From Cobetia sp. cqz5-12 (GTDB taxonomy: Bacteria; Pseudomonadota; Gammaproteobacteria; Pseudomonadales; Halomonadaceae): DNA of 64,000 bases. Position 1 is the first letter of the stretch. The number at the start of each line of letters is the position of its first letter. Shown piece by piece: positions 28,750 through 38,167 of the stretch. The stretch spans positions 3,147,638 through 3,211,637 of the forward strand of contig NZ_CP044522.1 in NCBI RefSeq assembly GCF_016495405.1, written 5' to 3'. The notes under the pieces were generated by a model. It did not search any database. It had not been told where the DNA came from and saw nothing but the letters and a program-made list of their open reading frames with translations. The position numbers and the translations under genes are program-made.

Positions 28750-30045
28750 TCACTGGCATGAGGCGGCGCGGCAGCGTTTGCAGAGCAGGCGCCCGCCCAG
28801 CGCACGTGCCTGATCTGGCTGGCGACAGAAGTCGACACTCTGGGAGGAAAGCCATCGCCGACAGCCTTGGCAGCGCGGCAGGCTTTCCTCATCCTGCGAC
28901 TGGGCGGAAGACGCACCCTGCTGATCGTTGGGCGCAGCCCCCGGCTGCTCGCCTGCCGCCTGCGGGCTAGCGGGATCTTCCTGGCTGCCCTGATCCAGAG
29001 CCTGGTGCCCGGGCTGCCAATGCGCGGCCTGCAGCCCTCGGCCCCCAAAACCGCACTGCCGTTTCAGGGCAGCCGTAGATGTCACGCCACGCTGGACCGC
29101 CAGCGTCGTGTCATCCGATGTCCCCTCCATGTCATCAGACTCTGCCGCCATGGCAGCGCTTTCGCCTGAGATCTGCGGCAGTGCTTCAGGTGATAGCGGC
29201 GGTTGCCATAGATAGGCCAGCGGAGACACCTGAGTGGCAGCGTCACCCTCCGACGCGCGCGTGTCAGCGGCCAGGCCCAGCTTTGCCACCCAATCCGTGT
29301 TGGGAGCCACATGCTGGGTCGCGATGGCGCGTCCCAGCTGGCGCAGGCGGCGCTGATCGAGGCGGTGGGTAAAACTGCGCAGCCGTGTCACGTAAGCGGT
29401 CTTGCCGCTCACCTGCAGGCACTGACGCTTGAGGCGCGCGAAGGACAACAGCGCACGGCTGTCGACGATATCTTCCGGCGGGCGACTGACTTGAGCCGCA
29501 TCGGCCACCACGATGCGATAGCGCAATTGCGGCTGCAGCGTCATCCCCAGGCGCACAGGCAACAACGCGGAGGCCTCCAGCCATTGCACGATGGCGCGGC
29601 TACGCTCAGGGATCGTCTGCAAGGGGCACGGCGTCACGGCATGCGCCATGACCCCATCTTCGTCTGAGGGGGGCTCGCTCCCCTGCGCGACTCGGCCGCT
29701 ATAGGCCAACAGCTCACCAAAGGGGGTGATCGAGAGCGTCAGATCAAAACAGGAGGCATCCAGCACCCAGACCTGCATGAGGCTGTTGATCAGCAGGTGA
29801 TCGATCTCGATCACGCCCTCTGCCTGCGCCAGGCGCACATCATGCAGCACGACCCAATCATCCCGTGTCCCCAACAAGGCATCCAGCTGGCTTGCCAGCG
29901 CACGGCGACGCGCCTGACGGGCACGTATCGCACGCAGGGCCTCCAGCACCTTGTGGCGCTCGGGCGCGGCAAGCGCAGCATCCTGCGCCAGCACCTCAAG
30001 CACCAGCAGGTCATATTCCCGTGAATCACAGTCCTTGATCAGCAT
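28750..30045 (-). CDS. NERD-domain protein with C-terminal zinc ribbon
   Basis: A 431-residue protein. Residues about 55-170 resemble the nuclease-related domain (NERD): DDWVVLHDVRLA, GVIEIDHLLI (the conserved IDHLLI with its Asp) and VWVLDASCFDLTLSI. The middle (about 290-385) is low-complexity, Gln/Ser/Ala/Gly-rich. The C-terminus has a four-Cys zinc ribbon, CQGC and CKRC, with another Cys between. NERD proteins are thought to be related to restriction endonuclease-like nucleases, but this one has no helicase or kinase partner nearby. Function unknown. Confidence 0.78.
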   Translation of the reverse strand: MLIKDCDSREYDLLVLEVLAQDAALAAPERHKVLEALRAIRARQARRRALASQLDALLGTRDDWVVLHDVRLAQAEGVIEIDHLLINSLMQVWVLDASCFDLTLSITPFGELLAYSGRVAQGSEPPSDEDGVMAHAVTPCPLQTIPERSRAIVQWLEASALLPVRLGMTLQPQLRYRIVVADAAQVSRPPEDIVDSRALLSFARLKRQCLQVSGKTAYVTRLRSFTHRLDQRRLRQLGRAIATQHVAPNTDWVAKLGLAADTRASEGDAATQVSPLAYLWQPPLSPEALPQISGESAAMAAESDDMEGTSDDTTLAVQRGVTSTAALKRQCGFGGRGLQAAHWQPGHQALDQGSQEDPASPQAAGEQPGAAPNDQQGASSAQSQDEESLPRCQGCRRWLSSQSVDFCRQPDQARALGGRLLCKRCRAASCQ

Positions 30046-30167
30046 GGGCGCCTCTGGATTAGAGCATTCATATATAACTCAGTGTAGCGCTCTATTCGCA
30101 ATCTTTCTTGCCTATGACTCCGCGGAAAAATCCGCCAGCGGATAGCAGTGACGGAAGCTGAGGGCCA

Positions 30168-31484
30168 TCACTCCTGCGTTGTCTGAGGCGCGGCCTCCCG
30201 GTAAGGCAGCATTGCCGTCACCTGCTGACGCGCCTTGCTCAGCCAGCGCGCCTCCTCCTCGACGGCCTCGGCCACCGCCTCCTGAAGCCCGGGATGCATC
30301 AGCCAATGCAGCGACCCGGTGGCATACGCCGCGAAACCGCGGCTGATCTTGTGCTCTCCCTGGGTGCCGGGATCGAAGCGCTTGAGCCCTCGCTGCAGGC
30401 AGAATTCGAGCCCCTGGTAATAGCAGACCTCGAAGTGCAGACAGTCGGCGTGGACTTCGCTGCCCCACCAACGACCATACAGACAATCACTGCCGATCAG
30501 ACACAAGGCTGCCGCCACCGGTGCGCCCTGCTCATCACGCGCCTGCACCAGCAGCAGCCGCTCGGGCATGTTGCGTCTGAGCTGATGGAAGAAATCGAGC
30601 GGCAGATAAGGGCGCTGGCCGCGCTCGAGATAGGTCATGCAGTAGCAGCGGTAGAATGCCTCGATATCGTCAGGGCCAATCTGCGCCCCCTCGAGCCTGG
30701 CCAGCGTGAAGCCTTGCTCGGCGACCTTGCGCCGCTCGCGACGGATCTCCTTGCGCCGTTTGGAGCGCAGACTCTCAAGCCAGCTGGCAAAATCCGGCTC
30801 ACCGCGTGACTGCCAGTGATATTGCATCCCAGGACGCGAAATCAGCTCCGGAATCGCCGCCAGCCAGTCCTGGCGCTCCTCTGCCGCGACAAACAGCAGA
30901 TGAAATCCGCTGTGCTCATAACGACGCAGCGCGCTACCCGGCTCAGCCGCGGGCGCGATGCCAGCCTTGAGATGCGGCCACAACCACTCAAGCAAGGCAC
31001 GTCGGGCGGCAGGCGACGTCAACTGCGGCGAGGTGGCAAGGCGTGGGCCATCGCTGGGAGTGAACGGTACGGCAGTCAACTGCTTGGGATAATAGCGCCC
31101 ACCGGCCTGCTCCAGGGCCTCCGCCCATTGCTGATCGAATACATATTCGCCACGCGAGTGCAGCTTGAGATAGCGCAGCAGCCCTGCCAGCAAGCGGCCG
31201 TCGGCATCTCGCACCACCAGATGGGCAGGATGCCAGCCACTGGCGGCACTGGCCGCACCGCAGCTTTCCAGCGCGCTCAGATAGGCATGTTGCAGGAAGG
31301 GATAGTCATCGCCTGCCAGCGCATTCCATTCACTGGCGGTGAGGGCGTCGAGAGAATCCAGCACCTCCAGGCGCCAGCCCTGTTTCTCTGCGACATCTGC
31401 AGCGCTCACAGTCTGCTTCTGGTCTGTCACCGCCCCTGTCACCGCCTGAGCAGCCTCATCATCCGCCTGCCATTGCCCTGTCAC
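30168..31484 (-). CDS. GNAT/FemAB-like N-acyltransferase (PF04339 type)
   Basis: A 438-residue protein of the 'peptidoglycan biosynthesis/recognition' FemAB-like group, a GNAT-fold relative of aminoacyl transferases. Marks are LAGDDYPFLQHAYLSALE at the start, YYPKQLTAVPFTPSDGPRL, and near the end LYGRWWGSEVHADCLHFEVC followed by YYQGLEFCLQRGLKRFDPG, then QGEHKISRGFA. The GTG start at 31484 has AGGAG 6 bases upstream. Substrate unknown. It lies upstream of the NERD gene in the same direction (122-base gap) and is divergent from the DUF4190 gene. Confidence 0.82.
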   Translation of the reverse strand: MTGQWQADDEAAQAVTGAVTDQKQTVSAADVAEKQGWRLEVLDSLDALTASEWNALAGDDYPFLQHAYLSALESCGAASAASGWHPAHLVVRDADGRLLAGLLRYLKLHSRGEYVFDQQWAEALEQAGGRYYPKQLTAVPFTPSDGPRLATSPQLTSPAARRALLEWLWPHLKAGIAPAAEPGSALRRYEHSGFHLLFVAAEERQDWLAAIPELISRPGMQYHWQSRGEPDFASWLESLRSKRRKEIRRERRKVAEQGFTLARLEGAQIGPDDIEAFYRCYCMTYLERGQRPYLPLDFFHQLRRNMPERLLLVQARDEQGAPVAAALCLIGSDCLYGRWWGSEVHADCLHFEVCYYQGLEFCLQRGLKRFDPGTQGEHKISRGFAAYATGSLHWLMHPGLQEAVAEAVEEEARWLSKARQQVTAMLPYREAAPQTTQE

Positions 31485-31563
31485 CGTACTCTCCTCATAG
31501 TCTTGCCATGCCCACCGCTGGTGCAGACATGCCGCACATCCCAGGACATGCTAGTGTGTCGTC

Positions 31564-31965
31564 ATGATGCAGGACAACGAGACCCACATGACAGAAACTC
31601 CCACGCCGCCCGATGACACATCCACGAGCGGCTCACAGACCCGGGGGCGCGCTCAAGAGTCCTCTCAAGGGCCTTATGCACCGACCCCGCCCGCGCAGGA
31701 CACCCATGCCAGCACGAATCTCATGGCAGTGGCCGCCTTTGCCCTGAGCGTGCTCGGCTGCCTGCTCGCGCCTGCGGCACTCGGCGGCGTCGTATGTGGC
31801 CACATTGCGCGCAGCCAGATCCGCCGCAGTGGCGAAGCCGGTGACAGCTGGGCCCTGGCAGGACTGATTCTCGGCTACCTGCTGATCGCCCTGTCGCTGG
31901 CCGGCCTGCTGATGTTCGGCGGCATGATGCTGACCATGTTCGGCATCATGGCCTTCAGCACCTGA
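31564..31965 (+). CDS. DUF4190 domain small membrane protein
   Basis: A 133-residue protein. The first 50 residues are polar and disordered (Pro/Ser/Thr/Gln). They are followed by two membrane helices: NLMAVAAFALSVLGCLLAP, then GLILGYLLIALSLAGLLM, with the GGVVCGHIARSQIRRSGEAG loop between them that is typical of DUF4190. Function unknown. The start is uncertain: two adjacent ATGs at 31564/31567 or one at 31588, none with a strong ribosome site. Confidence 0.78.
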   Translation: MMQDNETHMTETPTPPDDTSTSGSQTRGRAQESSQGPYAPTPPAQDTHASTNLMAVAAFALSVLGCLLAPAALGGVVCGHIARSQIRRSGEAGDSWALAGLILGYLLIALSLAGLLMFGGMMLTMFGIMAFST

Positions 31966-32124
31966 CCTACGCCTGGGCACTCCGGCTTGAACGTGCAGCG
32001 CGCCTGCACGGATAATGCGTCGACATTGCTTCCCCGTGCCAGCGGGGCATACCTGCTTCTCGCAGCGCCTGCCCTGCCAGCGATTCCGGTTCCCCCGAGC
32101 CGCCTTGATACTGAGCGAGCCTCG

Positions 32125-33297
32125 ATGTTGTACTCGATTCTCGATAATGATTTCTACAAGTTCACCATGCAGAACGCCGTGGTGAAACTGTTTCCCTATG
32201 CACGCGCTCGCTACGCCTTCATCAACCGTGGCGAGCATTCATTCCCGCCGGGGTTCGGCGAGGCCTTGCGTATCGCGGTAGACAACATGGCCGAACTGGC
32301 ATTGAGCGTGGAAGAGAAATCCTTCCTCGAGCTTCACTGCCCCTTCTTGGACCCGACCTACCGTGACTTCCTGGCGGGCTTCCGCTTCGATCCCTCCGAG
32401 ATCACCATCACCCAGACCGGTGATGAGCTGGAGGTACATATCGAAGGCTACTGGTATCGCACCATCCTGTGGGAGGTCCCGCTGATGGCGATGATCAGCG
32501 AGCTCTGGTATCAGCTGGGCGGGGATCAGCGCGACAGCGATCAGGCACTGCGCGACAGCACCCTGGCCAAGATCGAGCACTACAAGCGACTCGGCATCCG
32601 CGTGGCGGAATTCGGCACTCGTCGTCGGCACTCCTACGATGTGCACGACAAGGTGGTCGCGGGCCTCAAGGACCACGGCCGCGGCTGCTTCATCGGCACC
32701 AGCAACGTGCACATGGCACAGCGCCACGGCATCAAGCCGATCGGCACGCACGCGCATGAGTGGTTCATGTTTCATGCCGCGCGCTTCGGCTTCAAGATGG
32801 CCAACATCCTGGCGCTGGAGAACTGGGTCAAGGTCTATCGCGGCGACCTGGGGATCGCCCTGTCTGACACCTTCACCAGTCAGGCCTTCTTCAAGAGCTT
32901 CGACAAGAAGTTCGCCAAGCTGTTTGACGGCGTGCGCCACGACAGTGGTGACCCCATCGAATTCGCCGAGACCACCATCCGCCACTATGAGTCACTGGGG
33001 ATCGACCCCAAGACCAAGACCATCGTGTTCTCCGATGGCCTGGACACCGACAAGGTCGATCGTATCGTGCGCTACTGCGCCGGGCGTATCGGCATGTCGT
33101 TCGGCATCGGCACCAACTTCACCAATGATGTCGGCCCGCAGCCGATGAACATGGTGATCAAGATGACCGAAGCCCGTCCCGAGGGTCAGGAATGGGTGCC
33201 TGTGATCAAGCTGTCCGATGTCACGAGCAAACATACCGGCGACCCCGACATGATTCGCCTGGCGCATCAGGTGCTGTCACTCAAGGAGCTGGATTGA
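32125..33297 (+). CDS. pncB: Nicotinate phosphoribosyltransferase
   Basis: A 390-residue enzyme of NAD salvage: nicotinate + PRPP (+ATP) to nicotinate mononucleotide. The N-terminus SILDNDFYKFTMQNAV is the family signature. EFGTRRRHSYDVHDKVV carries the phosphoribosyl-binding Arg region, and VRHDSGDP and SFGIGTNFTNDV are the later active-site blocks. The start at 32125 matches the usual N-terminus; the frame is open 46 codons upstream but without family similarity. It is followed by a 20-base palindrome and a perfect terminator. Confidence 0.96.
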   Translation: MLYSILDNDFYKFTMQNAVVKLFPYARARYAFINRGEHSFPPGFGEALRIAVDNMAELALSVEEKSFLELHCPFLDPTYRDFLAGFRFDPSEITITQTGDELEVHIEGYWYRTILWEVPLMAMISELWYQLGGDQRDSDQALRDSTLAKIEHYKRLGIRVAEFGTRRRHSYDVHDKVVAGLKDHGRGCFIGTSNVHMAQRHGIKPIGTHAHEWFMFHAARFGFKMANILALENWVKVYRGDLGIALSDTFTSQAFFKSFDKKFAKLFDGVRHDSGDPIEFAETTIRHYESLGIDPKTKTIVFSDGLDTDKVDRIVRYCAGRIGMSFGIGTNFTNDVGPQPMNMVIKMTEARPEGQEWVPVIKLSDVTSKHTGDPDMIRLAHQVLSLKELD

Positions 33298-33301
33298 GGC
33301 A

Positions 33302-33321
33302 CGCTCAGCGATCGCTGAGCG
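33302..33321. repeat. 20-base perfect palindrome downstream of pncB
   Basis: CGCTCAGCGATCGCTGAGCG is its own reverse complement and starts 5 bases after the pncB stop. It can form a 9-10 base-pair hairpin but has no T-run. Confidence 0.7.
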
Positions 33322-33385
33322 CCTTGCCCTGACCTCATGACAGAGACCTTGAAACAGGTTCATGAAATAGCTCCTGGAAAAGCCC

Positions 33386-33430
33386 CATGAAAAAGCCCGC
33401 CCGGAAACTCCCCGGGCGGGCTTTTTCATG
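33386..33430. terminator. Bidirectional terminator between pncB and the dienelactone hydrolase gene
   Basis: Perfect 19-base arms (33386-33404 and 33412-33430) with a 7-base loop. AAAAA/TTTTT flanks sit inside the arms. It serves both convergent genes. Confidence 0.92.
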
Positions 33431-33454
33431 TCGATCACCTTCAGCACAGATGGC

Positions 33455-33484
33455 GACGGCTCAGGCCTTGACGGCTCAGGTCTT
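33455..33484. repeat. 15-base tandem duplication across a stop codon
   Basis: GACGGCTCAGGCCTT (33455-33469) and GACGGCTCAGGTCTT (33470-33484) differ at one base. The second unit contains the stop codon of the dienelactone hydrolase gene (33476-33478). Because 15 is a multiple of 3, the first unit repeats an in-frame stop 15 bases further on. Confidence 0.85.
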
Positions 33485-34342
33485 GACGGATTTCTTCGGC
33501 GTCTTGAAGACCTCATTGAACAGGTTGAGCATGACCTGCCAGGAAGCCGAATCCGCGGCTGCATCATAGCCCAGCGGCAGATCGTACCTGGCCGCCTTGG
33601 CATCCGACTCCGGATTGGTGAAGGCGTGCTTGGCGCCCGGATACTGGATCAGCGTGGTACGCGTCTCGAGAGACTGGAAGGTCGCGACCAGCTTGTCGAG
33701 ATCCTCCTGCGGCACCAGCGTATCTGCCGCGCCATTCTGGATCACGACCCGACCGGCGAACGGCTCAGGCTCCGTCACGGCAATCGACGGGCTGCCATGG
33801 AAGCTGACGACCGCCTTGAGCGGGGCTCCGGTCAGCGCCATGTTGAGCACCACGGCACCGCCGAAACAGTAGCCGATCGCCGCCATGCGCTCGCCATCGA
33901 CTTCCGGACGTGAGCGCAGCACCGCCAGCGCCGAATTGAAGCTGGATTCGGCCTTCGGCCAGTCACTCATCACCTTGGAGGAGAAGGCCCCTGCCTCCTT
34001 GGGATGCTCGGCCGTGCGCCCACCGCCATACATGTCGACGGCCATGACCACATAACCAAGTCCTGCCAGCTGTTCGGCGCGCTTGCGGGCATAGCTGTTC
34101 AAGCCCCACCACTCATGCACCAGCAGGATGCCGGGCCGGCGCCCCTGCGCCTTGGCATCGCGTGCGATCAGGCCCACGTGCTCCTCACCATTGGCCCGAT
34201 AGGTCACCGTCTCCGTCACCACCTGCGGCCCCTCGAGACGATTGACCAGCGGTGCCTCCTCGGCGGCCATGGCCTGTCCGGCGGAAAATACCGACTGTGC
34301 AAACAACAGGGTGCCAGCGCACCAGCCACGTAACATTCGCAT
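33476..34342 (-). CDS. Secreted dienelactone hydrolase family protein
   Basis: A 288-residue alpha/beta hydrolase with a signal peptide (MRMLRGWCAGTLLFAQSVFS...AMA, cleavage near residue 27). The nucleophile motif is GYCFGG, a Cys nucleophile as in dienelactone hydrolase; the catalytic Asp (GAADTLVP) and His (GAKHAFTNP) follow in the usual order, and LLVHEWWGLN is the oxyanion region. It is predicted to be periplasmic, unlike classical cytoplasmic dienelactone hydrolase; substrate unknown. Its last codons and stop lie in a 15-base tandem repeat. Confidence 0.9.
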   Translation of the reverse strand: MRMLRGWCAGTLLFAQSVFSAGQAMAAEEAPLVNRLEGPQVVTETVTYRANGEEHVGLIARDAKAQGRRPGILLVHEWWGLNSYARKRAEQLAGLGYVVMAVDMYGGGRTAEHPKEAGAFSSKVMSDWPKAESSFNSALAVLRSRPEVDGERMAAIGYCFGGAVVLNMALTGAPLKAVVSFHGSPSIAVTEPEPFAGRVVIQNGAADTLVPQEDLDKLVATFQSLETRTTLIQYPGAKHAFTNPESDAKAARYDLPLGYDAAADSASWQVMLNLFNEVFKTPKKSVKT

Positions 34343-34351
34343 CGCCTACTC

Positions 34352-34387
34352 CTTGTATGACCTGATCCACTTGCATGACGCGATCCA
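34352..34387. repeat. 18-base tandem duplication
   Basis: Units 34352-34369 and 34370-34387 (CTTGTATGACCTGATCCA against CTTGCATGACGCGATCCA) share 15 of 18 bases. It lies between the dienelactone hydrolase start and the diguanylate cyclase stop. Confidence 0.75.
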
Positions 34388-34437
34388 CAATCCGACACAC
34401 CGGCTGCAGGTGTGCCCGGTTGATCACCGGTGCTGGC

Positions 34438-36843
34438 TCAATTGTCCTCGCTCAAGGACTGCGATGCCAGCACCACCCGATCGCGACCGCTGCGCTTAGC
34501 ACTGTAGAGTGCCATGTCGGCACGGTGCAGGTAGCCATCCCGGGTCTCCCCCGGCTGTGGTGTCGCCACTCCCATGCTGATGGTGCAGCGCAGTGTCAGC
34601 GACTTGAAGCGCACCTCCAGCGCCGCGATCTGCTGTCGCAGCCGCTCGGCCATTCCGACACCGGTGGCCGTGCCGGCGTCGGTAAGCAGCACGGCAAATT
34701 CCTCGCCGCCCAGACGCGCAAAGCAGTCGTCGCGCCGCAGCTGGGCACGACACTCCTCGCCAAGACTGATCAGCACCTGATCACCCGCCGCATGGCCGTG
34801 AGTGTCATTGACGCGCTTGAAGTGGTCGATATCAAACAGGATCAACGCCATCTGCTCCCGCGATGACGAACTCAGCAGGGTATCGAGCGTGTCGAGGAAG
34901 CTGGCGCGGGTCATGGCGCCCGTCATCGCGTCCGTCATCGCTTCATGCTCACGGCGCTGTTCGACCAGCTTGCGCTCATGAATGTTGCGCGACACCGACA
35001 GCACGCGCTGATAACGCCCGGAGACGGGGTCCATCGAGGGCGTCGAGATCGACTCGAACCACAGGGTATGCCCGGCCTTGTGCTGAATCCTGAAGTCGAT
35101 TCGAAACACCTCACCGAGACAGGCGGCACGATGGACTTCCTGCGCGATGCGCTGCATGTCATCAGGGTGGATCAGCTGCTTGATCTCCTGGCCGATGATC
35201 TCCTGCGGGCGATAACCGCAGAGCTTTTCCACCGAGGGACTGATGTACTGACAGATCCCGTGGGAGTCCTCGATGCTGACCAGATCGCTGACGGAGTTGA
35301 GGATGAAGCGATAGCGTTCCTCGCTCTGGCGCAGCTCATCCTCGATACGGTATCGGGCGGTGGCATCGTCACAATAGCCATTCCAGATCACGCCGCCTTC
35401 GGGGGAGTCGATCACCTGCGGCAGCCCGACACACGCCAACCTGCGTTCCTGACCATCCGGATGCTGATAGCGTACCTCCGCCTCCCAGGGTGATTGCTGC
35501 CGGGCGCTGCTCTGCAATGAGACGAGCAGCTGCTCACGCTCGTGATCCACGATGCGTGCCAGCAGCAGCATGGGATCGTCGATGACGGCCTGCGGGTCGA
35601 GCCCCAGCAGTTGCGAGGCGACAGGCGAGAGGTAGGTATAACGCAGCTCGCCCTCCTGGCTCAGGCGACACTGGAAGACGACGCCGCGCATCTGCTGGAC
35701 AAGGTTGTCCAGTTGGCGCCGATGCGCTTCGCGTTGCGTGACGTCACTGAGCTTGCCGAGCACGGCGGTGACCTCTCCCTCAGGGGAGTAACTCAGCTGG
35801 ATGTCATCCTGGAGATAGCGCTTGCGCCCATCCACATGCACGAAGGCGTAACACAGGCTCAGACGGCTATGGCGCTCCCGCACGGCCTCGTCGAAGCGCT
35901 GCTGGCAGATGGCCAGCTCTTCCGGCACCAACCGGGCCTGCCAGAGGCCCGGACTTGCCATCAGCAGATCATGCGAGAGCCCGGTGAGCGCCTCGCTACC
36001 TGCCGACAGATACTCCAATTCCTCTGGAGGCCACTCTCCAGCGGTCGCGTAGTGAGCGCCGGGCGTCTCATCCACCCGCCGCGCCAGACGCTGCTGTTGA
36101 TCGATCACATTCTCGAGACGTTGGTGTACCTGCGTGATGTCGCGTGCCATCACGGCCACCTGACGCCCCTCATCGGCGAGTGAACGTCCCAGACTGACCA
36201 TCTGCACGGACAATCTGGATTCCCCTCGTGGCAGCGACAGACTGATATCGCATTGCCATGGTTCGGCTCTCTCGAGGCTACGCAGGACATGAGGCAGGTA
36301 GAGGTGCTCAAGCGAGAGGCGGGAATGCGCACAGGCCGCATCGTGATAGAGATGCCAGGCCGGGTTGGCATGACTGATCACCAGACTTTCATCCTTGAGC
36401 AGCAGGATCGCCATCGGGTCACGGCTGCGCACCATCATCAGACGATAGGCACGCGCCAGTTGCTGCTCCTGTTCATTGGCCTTGTCCCGCTGCGTGATAT
36501 CCGTCACACGCCCACACAACGGATGCCCCACGCCGGAACTCCACAGGCATTCCTCGAGCAACAACAACTGTCCGCTGCGGTCCCGCATGCGGTACGTCGT
36601 GCGCTCGAACCGCCCCATCGAGGCGCGAAAGTCACTCAACCGCTGCCGGTCGGCGGTGATCACCAGCGAAAGCCAGAGCTCCGGCTGCTTGAGAAAATCC
36701 CGTACCGTATATCCCAGCAGACGTTCCGCCGCTGCATTCATGGCAATCAGGCGCTGACCATCTGCACTGAGCGTGAACAACACATCTGCCACGACAGCAT
36801 AATGATGCTGCAGCAAACGACTATCCGCGAATGATTCAGACAA
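34438..36843 (-). CDS. Multi-PAS diguanylate cyclase
   Basis: An 801-residue cytoplasmic c-di-GMP synthase. Several PAS/PAC modules (roughly residues 10-120, 150-240, 260-370, 385-500 and 510-620) precede a C-terminal GGDEF domain. The active site is RLGGEEFAVLL (about residue 710), and the RXXD inhibitory I-site (RRDD) lies five residues upstream, so it should be active and product-inhibited. There is no EAL domain and no membrane helix. It starts with TTG at 36843, supported by AAGGGG 7 bases upstream. Input signal unknown. Confidence 0.92.
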   Translation of the reverse strand: MSESFADSRLLQHHYAVVADVLFTLSADGQRLIAMNAAAERLLGYTVRDFLKQPELWLSLVITADRQRLSDFRASMGRFERTTYRMRDRSGQLLLLEECLWSSGVGHPLCGRVTDITQRDKANEQEQQLARAYRLMMVRSRDPMAILLLKDESLVISHANPAWHLYHDAACAHSRLSLEHLYLPHVLRSLERAEPWQCDISLSLPRGESRLSVQMVSLGRSLADEGRQVAVMARDITQVHQRLENVIDQQQRLARRVDETPGAHYATAGEWPPEELEYLSAGSEALTGLSHDLLMASPGLWQARLVPEELAICQQRFDEAVRERHSRLSLCYAFVHVDGRKRYLQDDIQLSYSPEGEVTAVLGKLSDVTQREAHRRQLDNLVQQMRGVVFQCRLSQEGELRYTYLSPVASQLLGLDPQAVIDDPMLLLARIVDHEREQLLVSLQSSARQQSPWEAEVRYQHPDGQERRLACVGLPQVIDSPEGGVIWNGYCDDATARYRIEDELRQSEERYRFILNSVSDLVSIEDSHGICQYISPSVEKLCGYRPQEIIGQEIKQLIHPDDMQRIAQEVHRAACLGEVFRIDFRIQHKAGHTLWFESISTPSMDPVSGRYQRVLSVSRNIHERKLVEQRREHEAMTDAMTGAMTRASFLDTLDTLLSSSSREQMALILFDIDHFKRVNDTHGHAAGDQVLISLGEECRAQLRRDDCFARLGGEEFAVLLTDAGTATGVGMAERLRQQIAALEVRFKSLTLRCTISMGVATPQPGETRDGYLHRADMALYSAKRSGRDRVVLASQSLSEDN

Positions 36844-37141
36844 CGTGAAACCCCTTCTCTGTCATGCGGTTCTCTCAAGAATGCCCTATCCATGGCGCTT
36901 GCAGCCAGCAGTACCCCCAACGCTTGGTTACGCGAAGATCCGGGCAGATGATGGCATGGGAACGATTGCAACCTTTGCCTTTGCGTCAGACTATTTCCCT
37001 TATCGGCAGCGCAGGCGCAATATTGTGGGCGAATATCACGCAAGCGGCGCCGAAGGGAAAACCTCAGGATGCAAAAAGCCCGAAGCATAAGCTTCGGGCT
37101 TTTTGGGGACTTGCCTTGAACAGAGCTGGCCTGGAAAAGCT
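36844..37141. other. Intergenic region upstream of the diguanylate cyclase gene
   Basis: About 300 bases that should hold the diguanylate cyclase promoter (reading left) and contain the terminator at 37073-37104. No gene seen. Confidence 0.5.
37073..37104. terminator. Stem-loop terminator
   Basis: Perfect 14-base arms AAAAAGCCCGAAGC (37073-37086) and GCTTCGGGCTTTTT (37091-37104) with a 4-base loop, downstream of the small hypothetical gene at 37142-37534. Confidence 0.88.
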
Positions 37142-37534
37142 CTAGCCTTGAGCGGAACGCGGCATGGCATCATCGATGAGCGCGGAGGGCGGGGCATCAG
37201 GTGCGCCGCTGCGGCCGTCGTTGCCCTCGCCAGCCGGCTGGGCAGTAGCGCGCGGGGCCTTGCGCTTGTGACGCCGTGGCTGCCTGCTGTCCTTGTCCTG
37301 CTGGGCGGAAGGCGCCTTGACCGGCAGGCGCGCCCGCAGGTGCTCGAGCAACGCGCGAAAATCGTCCGGCTCCATGCCAATGCGCTCCGCTGCGGCACTT
37401 TCCTGCCATAGCACATAGATCGCCGGCTGCTCACGCCCCAGGTCCATACCCACGACCTTGCCCTGTCGCTGGGTGCGCGGGTCGCGCAAGGTGGCACCGA
37501 TCAATTCATGAGCTTCGCGGATGGCATCGTGCAT
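37142..37534 (-). CDS. Hypothetical protein with charged C-terminal tail
   Basis: I do not recognise this protein. With the start at 37534 it has 130 residues: a compact N-terminal part (MHDAIREAHELIGATLRDPR, then a strand-rich QGKVVGMDLGREQPAIYVLW and a helix MEPDDFRALLEHLRARL) and a disordered Arg/Lys/Gln/Gly-rich tail from about residue 75. The frame stays open 27 codons upstream; the ribosome site is weak for either start. A strong terminator 38 bases past the stop supports it being a real transcription unit. Confidence 0.55.
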   Translation of the reverse strand: MHDAIREAHELIGATLRDPRTQRQGKVVGMDLGREQPAIYVLWQESAAAERIGMEPDDFRALLEHLRARLPVKAPSAQQDKDSRQPRRHKRKAPRATAQPAGEGNDGRSGAPDAPPSALIDDAMPRSAQG

Positions 37535-37923
37535 CTGAGACAGCCTGCTGTGGAAGTCGAGATAACTGCCGGAGAGTGTGCGGCAGTGTGGCAATACCTT
37601 CCCTGAATTGCGCACAACAATGGATCACTCACAGGCCATGTGACCGCCTGCATGATTTGACGTTGTCATGACCTGGCTAACCGATGAACGCAAGGCCAAC
37701 AGGTCAGAAGTGTAACACACCGCCACAGTTTCGCTAATTTCACTCGGGCGTGAATTACGATGACGACATGTTGACCACCTTTCTCGACGTATCAGTGCAC
37801 GTTTCACACCACCCGGGCCAACTCTGTCGCGATCGTGCCAAGAAAAGTTGCCATAAGGGCACGCCATTGACGCGATGCAACGACACTTTGCGCTCTGGAG
37901 CACCTCCCGCACTTTTATGGTGC

Positions 37924-37954
37924 GCAAAAAAAACCTCTCCCGTTGGGAGAGGTT
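37924..37954 (-). terminator. Intrinsic terminator with 8-T run, minus strand
   Basis: The stem AACCTCTCCC (37932-37941) / GGGAGAGGTT (37945-37954) has a 3-base loop and, on the minus strand, runs into TTTTTTTT. It ends a leftward transcript coming from the gap side. Confidence 0.88.
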
Positions 37955-38167
37955 CAAAAATGGATGACGCGATGTCATTCCGAGCAGCATCGAAGCCGGT
38001 CTTGGCGCCAACCCTGACCGACCACCGATTCAAAGGGGACGAATGGCATTGCCTTGTCCGTGGAGCCTGAGCGCGACGCGAGAATCCTCGGGCCACTCGT
38101 CCTCACCTGTTGAGAGCCTGTCCTGCTGTCTTGCCGACAGACTGACAGACCCCCGAATTCTTGCTGC

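Noticed and set aside
33302..33321. The 20-base palindrome after pncB as a recombination or methylation site.
   Set aside because: A single copy was seen and a simple hairpin or chance palindrome explains it; kept only as a feature.
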